A stretch of DNA of 64,000 bases from Streptomyces sparsogenes (GTDB lineage Bacteria > Actinomycetota > Actinomycetes > Streptomycetales > Streptomycetaceae): positions 1 to 64,000 of the forward strand of contig NZ_MAXF01000020.1 in the NCBI RefSeq assembly GCF_001704635.1, in the 5' to 3' direction. Every line of letters begins with the position of its first letter. The first letter of the stretch is position 1. The notes beneath the pieces are model-generated. The model had not been told where the DNA came from, ran no database searches, and saw nothing but the letters and a program-made list of their open reading frames with translations. A program made the translations under genes and the position numbers. Positions 18,901 to 26,402 of this stretch are shown one piece after another.

Positions 18901-19146
18901 CTGGACGCGTACAAGCGCGTCACCGGCGTCAAGGCGCCCGTGCTGCTGCGGCTGACGCGGGTGGCCGCCGCCTCGTACAAGGGCGAGCTGTCCACCGACG
19001 ACGGGGCGACCTGGCGGGCGGTGGGGACGGTGACGGCGCCCGGCGGCGCCGGTTCCGCGCAGGACGTCGGGATCTTCATGAGCGCGGCCCACGGGGGGAA
19101 CGTGGCGCGCGGCACGGTGGAGTTCAGCGGCTGGCGCGTCGGCTGA
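16000..19146 (+). CDS. Secreted alpha-N-acetylglucosaminidase (GH89, NAGLU-like)
   Basis: A 1048-residue exported glycosidase. The N-terminus MSDLSRRTLIGTAGALGVGA is a twin-arginine signal. NAGLU N-terminal, catalytic barrel and C-terminal domains cover ~40-770: HWYLKYTCHALITWSG, FAFNDTHDGYTAPFAGWDHW, GCNELLVTAGQEAVY, PWWLLQNMSGYGGPVS, and the acidic LFKMDLLHEGG. The last ~200 residues form a beta-rich, lectin-like accessory domain (AGIIARDSL…LSYDTNGDG). GH89 enzymes release terminal alpha-1,4-GlcNAc from glycans such as mucin or heparan sulfate. GGGGGG lies before ATG 16000, which is preferred over TTG 15988. Confidence 0.9.
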   Translation: MSDLSRRTLIGTAGALGVGAAIGSQSPAAAEGVGGVEDAEGAEGATAAFDAAPARAALKRLLPEHAEQFRLVALEGEGGEERFEVSGKPGRIEVAGTSPAVLLTGVHWYLKYTCHALITWSGDQLDLPKRLPAPRGRVERSTALPHRFAFNDTHDGYTAPFAGWDHWEHLIDVAALHGCNELLVTAGQEAVYHRLLKDFGYSDEEARVWLPAPSHQPWWLLQNMSGYGGPVSPELLAKRTELGQKIAGRLRELGMRPVFPGYFGTVPDGFAERNPGARTVPQGTWNGLERPDWLDPRTESFRQVAAAFYRHQEELFGACKLFKMDLLHEGGAAGDVPVADAARAVETALRTARPGATWVILGWQANPRRELLDAVDRDRMLVVDGLSDLDSITDREKDWGSVPYAFGTIPNFGGRTTIGAKTHIWARRFTQWRDKPGSKLVGTAYMAEAVGRDPAAFELFSELAWRDEAVDREEWFRTYADVRLGGRDDRAREAYAALRDTAYQITSSDGRPHDSVFSARPDVTARSGTNYATRVPAFDLPDFDAAFAALLAVRPALRDSDAYRHDLTDLARQALADRSWTLIPHLHDAYARKDLATFRALARLWLKLMRLSDDMTGAHRGFLLGPWLEDAKRMASGEAEAAQLEHAARALITTWADRVTADEGKLANYANRDWNGLIGDFHLPQWQSYLDELEDALAEGREPRDFDWFAVEEPWTRERKSYPVRPTADAHRTARRVYEALAKAPYQGAATVSTTPPQVPPGGAADIAASLRNLNGLRATGRVDFDLTVTGLDPKPQGDTWLPSVAPAKSGEVHWRATAPGEPLKDPLKPLPYELAVEFGPRGEDRVRLDRTGTLWVAGPLDPGLRTVTNNGAVFGQLGERFAIDGAGRDLWKATAEFGSVYREGALAVSTAVTVKVDSQAATGAWARAGIIARDSLATAGSLGFVNLSVTPSSGVVLSYDTNGDGTLDAYKRVTGVKAPVLLRLTRVAAASYKGELSTDDGATWRAVGTVTAPGGAGSAQDVGIFMSAAHGGNVARGTVEFSGWRVG

Positions 19147-19148
19147 CC

Positions 19149-19186
19149 GCGCGGGCCCCGCTCGGGCGGGGAGCCGGGGCCCGCGC
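19149..19186 (+). terminator. Intrinsic terminator after the GH89 gene
   Basis: A perfect 12-bp inverted repeat (19149-19160 with 19175-19186, 14-base loop) begins 3 bases after the stop codon. Confidence 0.75.
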
Positions 19187-19209
19187 AGGGGCCCCGGCTC
19201 CGCGCGGCG

Positions 19210-21267
19210 GTGACCATCGCATCCGGCGCTCGTTCTCCAACCGTGGAGCAGCAGCAGGAGACAGCCGACCTCCCCGGTGGTTCCCCCACCCTGATCGACG
19301 TCGAGCAGGCCGAGGCCGCCATCGTCGAGCACTACCCGCGCCTGGTGCGGCTCGCGTATCTGGTGCTGCCGCCCGGCATGGGGCGCACCCGCCGGGTACT
19401 GGCGGCCCACGGGCTCGCGCAGCGCGCGCTGCCCCGCGGCCGGGCCAACGGCGCCGGGGCCGGGCCACAGACCGGTGTCAGGCCACAGACCGGGGCCGAC
19501 GGCCGGGGCGGCGCCGGGGCCACGCCCGGGCTCCCCGGGCAGCGCGGGACGGAGGGCGCGGCGGACGACGCCGGGTACGCCTTCGTGCGGCTGCGGGTGC
19601 TGCGCGGCGCGCTGCGGGCCGCGCAGCGGCGGCGCCTGCCGCTGGGGCCGGCGCTGCCGCGGGTGTGGGGGCTGCGGCTGTCCCCGTCCCCCGGCGGGTC
19701 CGACGAACTCGCCCTGGACAAGGCGCTGTCTCAGCTGTCGGGCCCCGGGCGTGCCGCGTACGCGCTGCGCGGCCTGGAGCGGCTGGGCGACCGCGAGGCG
19801 CGGGAGGTGCTGAAGGCCGCCGGGGTCGCCGACCCGCGCGGCGCGCTCGCCGAGGCGGACACGGTGGAGGACCCGGCGGGCAGCCGGGACGGGACGCTGC
19901 TGGAGTCCCCCGAGTTCGACCCTTGCGCGCTGCGGGCCCGGCCCACCGATCTGATGCGGCGCCGGCAGCACGCGCGCGCGGCGCTCGCCGCCGCGGCGGC
20001 GCTGGTGGTGTGCGGCACGCTGCTCGGCCTGCCCGGCGAGGGCTGGGGCCCCAGCGGCGCGGCCGCGCCCCCGTACGCGCGCAACCCGTCCTCGGAGCGC
20101 GCGCTCGACCCGGCCGAGCTGACCCGTGCCGCGCCCGGGGCGTGGCGCACCGCCACTCGCGCCGACTTCTCCACCTGGCCCGCGCGCGGCGACCGCACGG
20201 GCGACACGCCGCTGCTGCGCCGCGCGCTGGCCGTTTGGGCGCGGCCGGGCCGCTCGGTGCGCGTGTCGGCCACGCCCGGCACACAGTCCGGCCCGCCCTC
20301 GGGCCCGCCCCAGCTGCTGTACGCGGGCGAGGTCGACCAGGTGGCGGTGGTGCTGCTGTACGACGGGCTGCGGGTGGTGCGGTACGCGGAGGTAGGGGAC
20401 GGCGACGGCGGCGCCGTGGCGCTGGACTTCGCGCGGGCCGACGCCGCCGACGCGGCCTCCTCGACCGGCCTGGTCGTGACCCGCGCGGACGGGAACGTCC
20501 GCTATCTGGCCGCCCCTTGGGTGCGCCACCCCTCCGTACGGGACCTGGTGCGGCCCGGCGAGGCGGCCCGGCCGCTGCGCCTGACGGCGGACGGGGTGAC
20601 GGATCCGGTGCGCGCGGGCGGCGCCGACCTGGTGGGCGGCGCGGGACGGGCGCCGGAGTGCGAGAGCTGGACCGCGCTGCGGCTCGGGTCCCGCCTGGTG
20701 ACGGACCTGGGCGAGATCGTCCCGGCCCGGCTGACGTACGGCGCCCCGGGCGGCCGGGGCGGCGGGCCGCGGGACGTGTCGGGCGCGCCGGCCCGGGCGG
20801 CCTGGGCGCACACCGCGTGCCGGCTCCCGCTGCTGCATTCGCGGGGGGTGCGCACGGTCAACGCCTGGCGGTTCGCGGCCCAGCGGCTGCCCGAGGGCGG
20901 CGGCTCGGCGGAGTGGGTGTGCACGCGCGCGGAGACCTGGCGGGGCGCGGGCGGCCGGGTGCTGGCCCAGTTCCAGCCGCCCACCACCGACCCGGCCGCG
21001 CCGGCCGCGGTCGTGGCCAACGCGGGCGACTCCCCGGCCTGCGGCCCGCGTGAGCCGCGCGTGCTGGCGGGCGCGCTGTGGAAGTCCCGCGCCGGGCGGT
21101 GGTATCTGCTGGCGGCGGGCAGCAGCCAGGTGACCTCCGTCGCCGCGCGCGGCGACGTCCGGGGCACGGCGGTGGGCCGGACGCTGACCCTGCCCGCGCG
21201 GGAGGGCGACCAGGCCCGGCTGAGCGGCCGCCTGGCGGGCGGCGGGCGGGTGACGGCGCTGCGCTGA
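19210..21267 (+). CDS. Membrane protein with degenerate sigma-factor-like cytoplasmic domain
   Basis: A 685-residue protein in three parts. Residues ~30-70 (VEQAEAAIVEHYPRLVRLAY) look like region 2 of an ECF sigma factor. Residues ~165-220 (LSQLSGPGRAAYALRGLERL, then GDREAREVLKAAG) look like region 4. Both are weak, and a ~90-residue low-complexity linker separates them. One transmembrane helix (ARAALAAAAALVVCGTLLGL) follows at ~255-275, then a ~400-residue exported domain with paired cysteines (CESWTALR, ACRLPLL, WVCTRAE, PACGPREP). Conserved Streptomyces proteins of this layout exist, but I know no function. The start is uncertain; GTG 19243 is an alternative. Confidence 0.6.
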   Translation: MTIASGARSPTVEQQQETADLPGGSPTLIDVEQAEAAIVEHYPRLVRLAYLVLPPGMGRTRRVLAAHGLAQRALPRGRANGAGAGPQTGVRPQTGADGRGGAGATPGLPGQRGTEGAADDAGYAFVRLRVLRGALRAAQRRRLPLGPALPRVWGLRLSPSPGGSDELALDKALSQLSGPGRAAYALRGLERLGDREAREVLKAAGVADPRGALAEADTVEDPAGSRDGTLLESPEFDPCALRARPTDLMRRRQHARAALAAAAALVVCGTLLGLPGEGWGPSGAAAPPYARNPSSERALDPAELTRAAPGAWRTATRADFSTWPARGDRTGDTPLLRRALAVWARPGRSVRVSATPGTQSGPPSGPPQLLYAGEVDQVAVVLLYDGLRVVRYAEVGDGDGGAVALDFARADAADAASSTGLVVTRADGNVRYLAAPWVRHPSVRDLVRPGEAARPLRLTADGVTDPVRAGGADLVGGAGRAPECESWTALRLGSRLVTDLGEIVPARLTYGAPGGRGGGPRDVSGAPARAAWAHTACRLPLLHSRGVRTVNAWRFAAQRLPEGGGSAEWVCTRAETWRGAGGRVLAQFQPPTTDPAAPAAVVANAGDSPACGPREPRVLAGALWKSRAGRWYLLAAGSSQVTSVAARGDVRGTAVGRTLTLPAREGDQARLSGRLAGGGRVTALR

Positions 21268-21341
21268 CGGGCGGGTGCCCGGCACCCGACGACCTGGTTA
21301 TCCGCGCCTCACCATTGTCAACGCCTCACCCAAGCGGGAGT

Positions 21342-21367
21342 GATATCTTGAATCGAGATTAGATATC
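21342..21367. promoter_or_regulatory. Candidate VapBC operator: two GATATC boxes
   Basis: GATATC at 21342-21347 and 21362-21367, 20 bp apart (two turns), form the inverted repeat TGATATC-N13-AGATATCA. The second box is 19 bases before the vapB start, so it overlaps the promoter/leader. The hexamer matches the boxes at 12098-12137. Confidence 0.6.
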
Positions 21368-21386
21368 AACACGATGTGGAGCAGAT

Positions 21387-21617
21387 ATGTCGCGCACGGT
21401 AATCGATCTGGATGACGAAGCCCTGGCCGAAGCCGCGCGCCACCTGGGCACCACGACCAAGAAGGACACGGTCAACGCGGCACTGCGCGAGATCAACGAC
21501 CGCCGTCGACGAGCAGCCGCGGTGGCCCGCATGCGGCAGATGGTGGCCGCGGGCGAGATCGACTTCTCGGCGCTTGATGAGGCCGCCCCCGCGAGCGAGG
21601 GGCACAACGCCGCATGA
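21387..21617 (+). CDS. vapB: VapB-type antitoxin (locus 2)
   Basis: A 76-residue antitoxin starting MSRTVIDLDDEALAEAARHL. The first 11 residues match the locus 1 antitoxin exactly and the rest diverges (TTTKKDTVNAALREINDRRR, acidic C-terminus). The C-terminal part should wrap the cognate VapC. GGAGC precedes ATG. The stop overlaps the vapC start (ATGA), the usual translational coupling. Confidence 0.88.
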   Translation: MSRTVIDLDDEALAEAARHLGTTTKKDTVNAALREINDRRRRAAAVARMRQMVAAGEIDFSALDEAAPASEGHNAA

Positions 21618-22015
21618 GGGAGGAATTCCTCATCGACACCAGCGCCCTTGTGCGTTTCTACCGGGGGCAGACGGGCCCGGAGTGGGACCAGGCCGTCACT
21701 GCAGGGCTCGTCGGCATCTGCGAGCCCGTTCGACAGGAATATCTGCGCGCCGTGGGAAGCCGTGCCGCGTACTACGAGGCGAACAGCCTGTTGCGCGAGA
21801 CATTCCCCCATTACACACTGCGGGACTCGGCGTGGGACGAGACCGCAGAACTACAGCAGCGACTCGCAGACCGCGCCTGGCACCAGTGCGCGAGCCCGGT
21901 CGATCTGCTCGTGGCCGTCACAGCCTCGCACCACAAGCTCACAGTGTTGCACGCGGATTCCGACTTCGAGACGATCGCCCGAATCACCAGCCAGCCCGCG
22001 CGGCGTATCGACTGA
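21614..22015 (+). CDS. vapC: VapC-type PIN-domain toxin (locus 2)
   Basis: A 133-residue PIN protein: MREEFLIDTSALVRF (first acid Asp8), a central Glu in VRQEYLRAV, ASPVDLLVAVTAS and HADSDFETIARIT supplying the remaining acids. It should be a sequence-specific RNase inhibited by the overlapping upstream VapB. It shares little sequence with the locus 1 toxin outside the motifs, so the RNA targets may differ. Confidence 0.88.
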   Translation: MREEFLIDTSALVRFYRGQTGPEWDQAVTAGLVGICEPVRQEYLRAVGSRAAYYEANSLLRETFPHYTLRDSAWDETAELQQRLADRAWHQCASPVDLLVAVTASHHKLTVLHADSDFETIARITSQPARRID

Positions 22016-22039
22016 ACGCGGAGGATCAGCGGCACGTCG

Positions 22040-22222
22040 ATGTCCGCGAGCGGCAACAAGGGCACCTGCTCCGGGACCATCAGCGCCTCCATGGCAGCCA
22101 CCTTCACCTGCCAGGGCGCGACCACCAGCGGCCCGGCCCGGCTCAGCGACGGCGGCCAGACCCTCACCTTCACCTGGAGCGACGGCAACCCCCACCGGTT
22201 CGTCCGCGCCAAGCCCGCGTAG
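22040..22222 (+). pseudogene. Small Cys-containing fragment, probably remnant of a secreted protein
   Basis: A 60-residue frame: MSASGNKGTCSGTISASMAA, then TFTCQGATTSGPARLSDGGQ, ending FVRAKPA. The Gly/Ser/Thr-rich beta pattern with two cysteines resembles the end of a secreted actinobacterial protein. There is no signal peptide and no clear ribosome site. I read it as a leftover C-terminus rather than an active gene. Confidence 0.3.
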
Positions 22223-22364
22223 CGGTTCAGTTCGGCAAAAATTTGCGGTGCGTTTCTGCAAGATGCCGGACCCGCCACCCCTCGCAGGTTCGCCGTCGGC
22301 ACACTGACCCCTGCCGAGAGCGCCGGAGCACGCCCGGATCACGCTGGATGGGCACCGCAAGCCC

Positions 22365-22392
22365 CTGCAATCCCTTCCACAAGGCATTGCAG
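22365..22392. promoter_or_regulatory. Inverted repeat CTGCAAT-N14-ATTGCAG before the alpha-glucosidase gene
   Basis: A perfect 7-bp inverted repeat ends 19 bases before the ATG, and a further TTGCAG element lies at about 22255-22261 on the minus strand. TTGCAG/CTTGCAG elements are what I recall for Streptomyces maltose/amylase promoters controlled by MalR. With malR next downstream this is a reasonable MalR site. Confidence 0.5.
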
Positions 22393-22411
22393 AGCTGTTA
22401 CGTTCACCGGC

Positions 22412-24070
22412 ATGACCCAGGAGCTGACCACCTCACCCCAGACCGAGACCGCCCGTCCGGCCGGCGGTGCCGACTGGTGGCGCGACGCCGTCATCTACCA
22501 GGTGTACGTGCGGTCCTTCGCCGACAGCGACGGCGACGGCATCGGGGATCTGCGCGGCGCCCGCGAGCGGCTGCCCCACCTGGCCCGGCTGGGCGTGGAC
22601 GCGGTCTGGCTGACCCCGTTCTACGCCTCGCCGCAGGCCGACGGGGGCTACGACGTGGCCGACTACCGCGCCGTCGACCCGCTGTTCGGCACCCTCGGCG
22701 ACGCCGACGACCTGGTGCGCACCGCCCATGAGCTGGGCCTGAAGGTGATCGTGGACATCGTGCCGAACCACACCTCCGATCGGCACGTGTGGTTCCAGGA
22801 GGCGCTCGCGGACCGGCCTCGGGGGGCGGCCCGCGAGCGCTACCACTTCCGGCCCGGCCGGGGCGCGGACGGCGAACTTCCCCCCAACGACTGGGAGTCG
22901 GTCTTCGGCGGCCCCGCCTGGACCCGCACCACCGATCCCGACGGCACCCCGGGCGAGTGGTACCTCCACCTCTTCGCGCCCGAGCAGCCCGATCTGAACT
23001 GGGACTGCCCTCAGGTCGCCGAGGAGTTCGAGTCCATCCTGCGGTTCTGGCTTGACCTGGGCGTGGACGGCTTCCGCGTCGATGTCGCGCACGGCATGGT
23101 CAAGGCCGCGGGCCTGCCCGACATCGGCCACACCGAACAGGCCAAGCTGATCGGCGCGCAGGTGCTGCCGTTCTTCGACCAGGACGGGGTGCATGAGATC
23201 CACCGCTCCTGGCGGCGGCTGCTGGACTCCTACAGCCGGGCCGACGGCACGGTGCGGATCGGCGTGGCCGAGGCGTGGGCGCCCACCTCCCAGCGGCTGG
23301 CGCTGTATGTGCGCCCCGACGAGCTGCACCAGGCGTTCAACTTCCAGTTCCTCAGGTGCCCGTGGGACGCGGCGGCGATGCGCGAGGTGATCGACGAGTC
23401 GCTGGCCGCGACCGCCTCCGTGGGCGCCCCCACCACCTGGGTGCTCTCCAACCACGACGTGGTCCGGCACGCCACCCGCTACGCCGAGGACAGCCCGGCC
23501 CAGGGGCTGCGCCGGGCGCGGGCCGCGGCCCTGCTGGTGCTGGCGCTGCCCGGCTCGACGTACATCTACCAGGGCGAGGAGCTGGGGCTGCCGGAGGTCA
23601 CGGACCTGCCGGACGAGTGCCGCCAGGACCCGGCGTTCTTCCGCGCCCTCCACGCCGGCGGCCAGGACGGCTTCCGGGACGGCTGCCGGGTGCCCATCCC
23701 CTGGTCGCGCGACGGGGAGTCGTACGGCTTCGGCCCGGGCGGCAGCTGGCTGCCGCAGCCCGCCGACTGGCCCGGACTGTCGGTGGAGGCGCAGACCGGC
23801 GACCCGGACTCCACGCTGGAGCTGTACCGCGGCGCGCTCGCGGCGCGCCGGGAGCTGCCTGGTCTCGGGGACACCCCGATGGCCTGGCTGGACGCGCCCG
23901 ACGGGGTGCTCGCGCTGTCCCGGCCGGGATTCGTGTGCACCCTCAACACCCTCGGGGAGGAGGTGGAGCTGCCCGTCCCCGGGCGTGCGCTGCTGTCCTC
24001 GGCCCCCCTGGAGTACGGGGCCGGCACCGTGCGCATTCCCGCCGATTCCTGTGCGTGGTGGGCAATCTGA
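22412..24070 (+). CDS. aglA: GH13 alpha-glucosidase / oligo-1,6-glucosidase type
   Basis: A 552-residue cytoplasmic enzyme of glycoside hydrolase family 13 (subfamily of alpha-glucosidases and trehalose-related enzymes). It starts with WWRDAVIYQVYVRSFADSDG. The catalytic triad is visible: Asp224 in GFRVDVAH (nucleophile), Glu287 in GVAEAWA (acid/base) and Asp349 in LSNHDVV. YIYQGEELGLPEV and PIPWSRDG are typical of enzymes that split maltose and short maltodextrins. In S. coelicolor, as I recall, the equivalent gene follows malEFG; here it directly precedes malR, and no malEFG genes are in the window. Confidence 0.88.
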   Translation: MTQELTTSPQTETARPAGGADWWRDAVIYQVYVRSFADSDGDGIGDLRGARERLPHLARLGVDAVWLTPFYASPQADGGYDVADYRAVDPLFGTLGDADDLVRTAHELGLKVIVDIVPNHTSDRHVWFQEALADRPRGAARERYHFRPGRGADGELPPNDWESVFGGPAWTRTTDPDGTPGEWYLHLFAPEQPDLNWDCPQVAEEFESILRFWLDLGVDGFRVDVAHGMVKAAGLPDIGHTEQAKLIGAQVLPFFDQDGVHEIHRSWRRLLDSYSRADGTVRIGVAEAWAPTSQRLALYVRPDELHQAFNFQFLRCPWDAAAMREVIDESLAATASVGAPTTWVLSNHDVVRHATRYAEDSPAQGLRRARAAALLVLALPGSTYIYQGEELGLPEVTDLPDECRQDPAFFRALHAGGQDGFRDGCRVPIPWSRDGESYGFGPGGSWLPQPADWPGLSVEAQTGDPDSTLELYRGALAARRELPGLGDTPMAWLDAPDGVLALSRPGFVCTLNTLGEEVELPVPGRALLSSAPLEYGAGTVRIPADSCAWWAI

Positions 24071-24095
24071 CGTGCGACCGGTACAGTCCAGCCCC

Positions 24096-25136
24096 ATGAC
24101 CGCACGGCTCGCTGACATCGCAGCCCAGGCGGGGGTCAGCGAGGCCACGGTCAGCCGTGTGCTGAACGGCAAGCCCGGCGTGGCGGCGACCACCCGCGAA
24201 TCCGTCCTCGCGGCCCTCGACGTGCTCGGCTACGAGCGGCCGGTGCGGCTGCGTCAGCGCAGCGCGGGGCTGGTGGGGCTGATCACCCCCGAGCTGGAGA
24301 ATCCGATCTTCCCCGCGCTCGCGCAGTTCATCGGGCAGGCGCTGACCCGCCAGGGCTACACCCCGGTGCTGGCCACCCAGACCCCGGGCGGCTCGACCGA
24401 GGACGAGCTGACGGAGATGCTGGTGGAGCGCGGGGTGGCCGGGATCATCTTCGTCTCCGGGCTGCACGCGGACACCACCGCCGATATGCGGCGCTACGAC
24501 CGGCTGCGCGGCCAGGGCGTGCCGTTCGTCCTGGTCGACGGCTACTCGCCGAAGGTGCGGGCGCCCTTCATCTCCCCCGACGACCGGGCGGCGATGCTGC
24601 TGGCGGTGACCCACCTGGCCTCCCTCGGGCACACCCGGATCGGGCTGGCGCTCGGCCCGAAGCGGTTCGTGCCCGTGCTGCGGAAGATCGAGGGCTTCCA
24701 GCGGGCGATGCGCGAGCAGCTGGGGGTCGGGCCGGAGGAGTCCGAGGAGCTGATCCAGCACTCCCTGTACACCCTGGAGGGCGGCCAGGCGGCGGCCGAG
24801 GCGCTGATCGAGCGCGGGTGCACGGCGGTGGTGTGCGCGAGCGACATGATGGCGCTGGGCGCCATCCGCGCGGCCCGGCGGCAGGGCCTGGCCGTGCCGG
24901 AGGACATCTCGGTGGTCGGCTTCGACGACTCACCGCTGATCGCCTTCACGGACCCGCCGCTGACCACCGTCCGCAAGCCCGTGCAGCCGATGGGCCAGGC
25001 GGCGGTGCGCGCCCTGCTGGAGGAGATCGGCGGCACCCCGGCGCCGCCCAGCGAGTTCGTCTTCCTCCCCGAGCTGGTGGTCCGCGGCTCCACGGCCTCG
25101 GCGCACGGGGCGGGCGCGCGGGGCGGCGGGACATAA
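24096..25136 (+). CDS. malR: LacI-family maltose regulator MalR
   Basis: A 346-residue LacI/GalR repressor. The DNA-binding head is at 1-60 (LADIAAQAGVSEATVSRVLN, hinge LGYERPVRLRQRSAGL) and a periplasmic-binding-type effector domain follows (VGLITPELENPIFPALAQ, TPGGSTEDELTEML, PFISPDDRAAM, VGFDDSPLIAFTDPPLTTV). The sequence agrees closely with what I remember of Streptomyces MalR (Reg1), which represses maltose uptake and amylase genes and has maltose or maltotriose as inducer. The gene lies 25 bases after the alpha-glucosidase stop, so the two may be co-transcribed. Confidence 0.88.
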   Translation: MTARLADIAAQAGVSEATVSRVLNGKPGVAATTRESVLAALDVLGYERPVRLRQRSAGLVGLITPELENPIFPALAQFIGQALTRQGYTPVLATQTPGGSTEDELTEMLVERGVAGIIFVSGLHADTTADMRRYDRLRGQGVPFVLVDGYSPKVRAPFISPDDRAAMLLAVTHLASLGHTRIGLALGPKRFVPVLRKIEGFQRAMREQLGVGPEESEELIQHSLYTLEGGQAAAEALIERGCTAVVCASDMMALGAIRAARRQGLAVPEDISVVGFDDSPLIAFTDPPLTTVRKPVQPMGQAAVRALLEEIGGTPAPPSEFVFLPELVVRGSTASAHGAGARGGGT

Positions 25137-25251
25137 TCGGGCGTTTGCCGGACTCCCCTACAACCGGGACCACCCCAAGCGGGACATAAGGCGTCAAGAC
25201 CGGACTCGGGGACGATCTGCCGCCGGGTCGCTTCTGGCAGACTGTTGCCCT

Positions 25252-26130
25252 ATGGGTGAAGCGACTGTGAGGACTCTGCCAGGCCGGACGGCCACTCCGT
25301 CACCCATCGAGGAGACCGAAGCGCGCCCGGCGCCGCCCCCTACGCTGATGGACCGGCTGCGCGCCCCCCGCAGACCCCGGCTCTGGTTCGAGATCCTCCT
25401 GGTCGCCGTCGGCTACTGGACGTACTCCCTGATCCGCAACGCCGTCCCGGAGCGGAAGCACGAGGCGATGCGCAACGCGGGCCGGATCTGGGAGTGGGAG
25501 GACCGGCTCGGCCTGGCCTTCGAGCACGGCGTCAACCACGCGCTGGACTCGGTCGGCTGGCTGATCGTCGGGATGAACTACTACTACGCCACGCTGCACT
25601 TCGTGGTGACCCTCGGCGTGCTGGTGTGGCTGTACCGCTGGCACCCGGGCCGCTACGCCGCCACCCGGCTGGTGCTCTTCGCGACCACCGGGGTCGCCCT
25701 GCTGGGCTACTACTTCTTCCCGCTGGCGCCGCCCCGGCTGATGGCCCGGGGCCACTTCATCGACACCGTCGTGGCGCACCACACCTGGGGGTCGATGGCC
25801 TCCGGGAACCTGGCCGGCATGTCCAACCAGTACGCGGCGATGCCGTCGATGCACATCGGCTGGTCGCTGTGGTGCGGGATCACCATCGCGGTGCTGGCCC
25901 GCCCGGTGTGGGTGAAGGCGCTGGGGCTGCTGTACCCGGCGGCCACGCTGGTGGTGATCGTGGCGACGGCCAATCACTTCTGGCTGGACGCCGTCGGCGG
26001 GGCCCTGTGTCTGTCGTTCGGCTTCGGCCTCTCCCGCCTCTGGTACGGCAGGCTCTCGTACCGGCTGCCGAAGCAGGTGGCGGCGCGGCAGGCGGAGGCC
26101 GAGCCGGAGGCCGGGCCCCGGACGGCCTGA
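25252..26130 (+). CDS. PAP2-superfamily membrane phosphatase (AUR1-like)
   Basis: A 292-residue protein with about six transmembrane helices. PAP2 motifs are present in the AUR1-like form: AMPSMHIGWSLWCG (C2, PS-H) and TANHFWLDAVGG (C3, H…D). The C1 region is weak. Members hydrolyse or transfer lipid phosphates; the bacterial AUR1-like branch may act in inositol-lipid or polyprenol-phosphate metabolism. The last codons run into a 24-bp tandem repeat, so the true C-terminus may vary between strains. Confidence 0.8.
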   Translation: MGEATVRTLPGRTATPSPIEETEARPAPPPTLMDRLRAPRRPRLWFEILLVAVGYWTYSLIRNAVPERKHEAMRNAGRIWEWEDRLGLAFEHGVNHALDSVGWLIVGMNYYYATLHFVVTLGVLVWLYRWHPGRYAATRLVLFATTGVALLGYYFFPLAPPRLMARGHFIDTVVAHHTWGSMASGNLAGMSNQYAAMPSMHIGWSLWCGITIAVLARPVWVKALGLLYPAATLVVIVATANHFWLDAVGGALCLSFGFGLSRLWYGRLSYRLPKQVAARQAEAEPEAGPRTA

Positions 26131-26242
26131 GGACGGCCGGCGCGGGCGGCTTGAGGGCAACTGCCGTGGGCGGCTTGAGGACGGCTGCCGCGGGCGGCTT
26201 GAGGACGGCTGCCGTGGGCGGCTTGCGCGCGGCTGTCAAGAC
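26123..26242. repeat. Five tandem copies of a 24-bp repeat overlapping the PAP2 gene end
   Basis: The unit is CGGCTTGAGGACGGCTGCCG plus TGGG or CGGG. Units start at 26123, 26147, 26171, 26195 and 26219, the first and last being decayed. The first unit contains the PAP2 stop codon. 24 bp keeps frame (8 codons), so frames read through as repeated octapeptides. Confidence 0.85.
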
Positions 26243-26402
26243 GGCTTGATCGCACCCGCCCGAGCCGCCATTCTGGCTCAGCATTCAGGGGCTCGATCTT
26301 TCGCGCGAGGGCGACGATCCGCGTCGCCCTCGCGTCGCTGTGGGCACGCCTCGGGCCCGACGACACGGCGCGGGCCCGAGGACATGAAAGGGACACCGGC
26401 AC

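Noticed and set aside
16338..21053. A 1571-codon plus-strand frame across two genes
   Set aside because: It is out of frame with both, low complexity and without recognisable domains; shadow frame.
15955..21285. A 1776-codon open frame antisense to the GH89 and sigma-like genes
   Set aside because: Composition is Arg/Gly/Ala-rich with no motifs. It is the usual GC-skewed shadow of two well-supported plus-strand genes.
26123..26242. CRISPR array
   Set aside because: The 24-bp units are directly adjacent with no spacers and there are no cas genes. The same holds for the 18-bp array at 15829.
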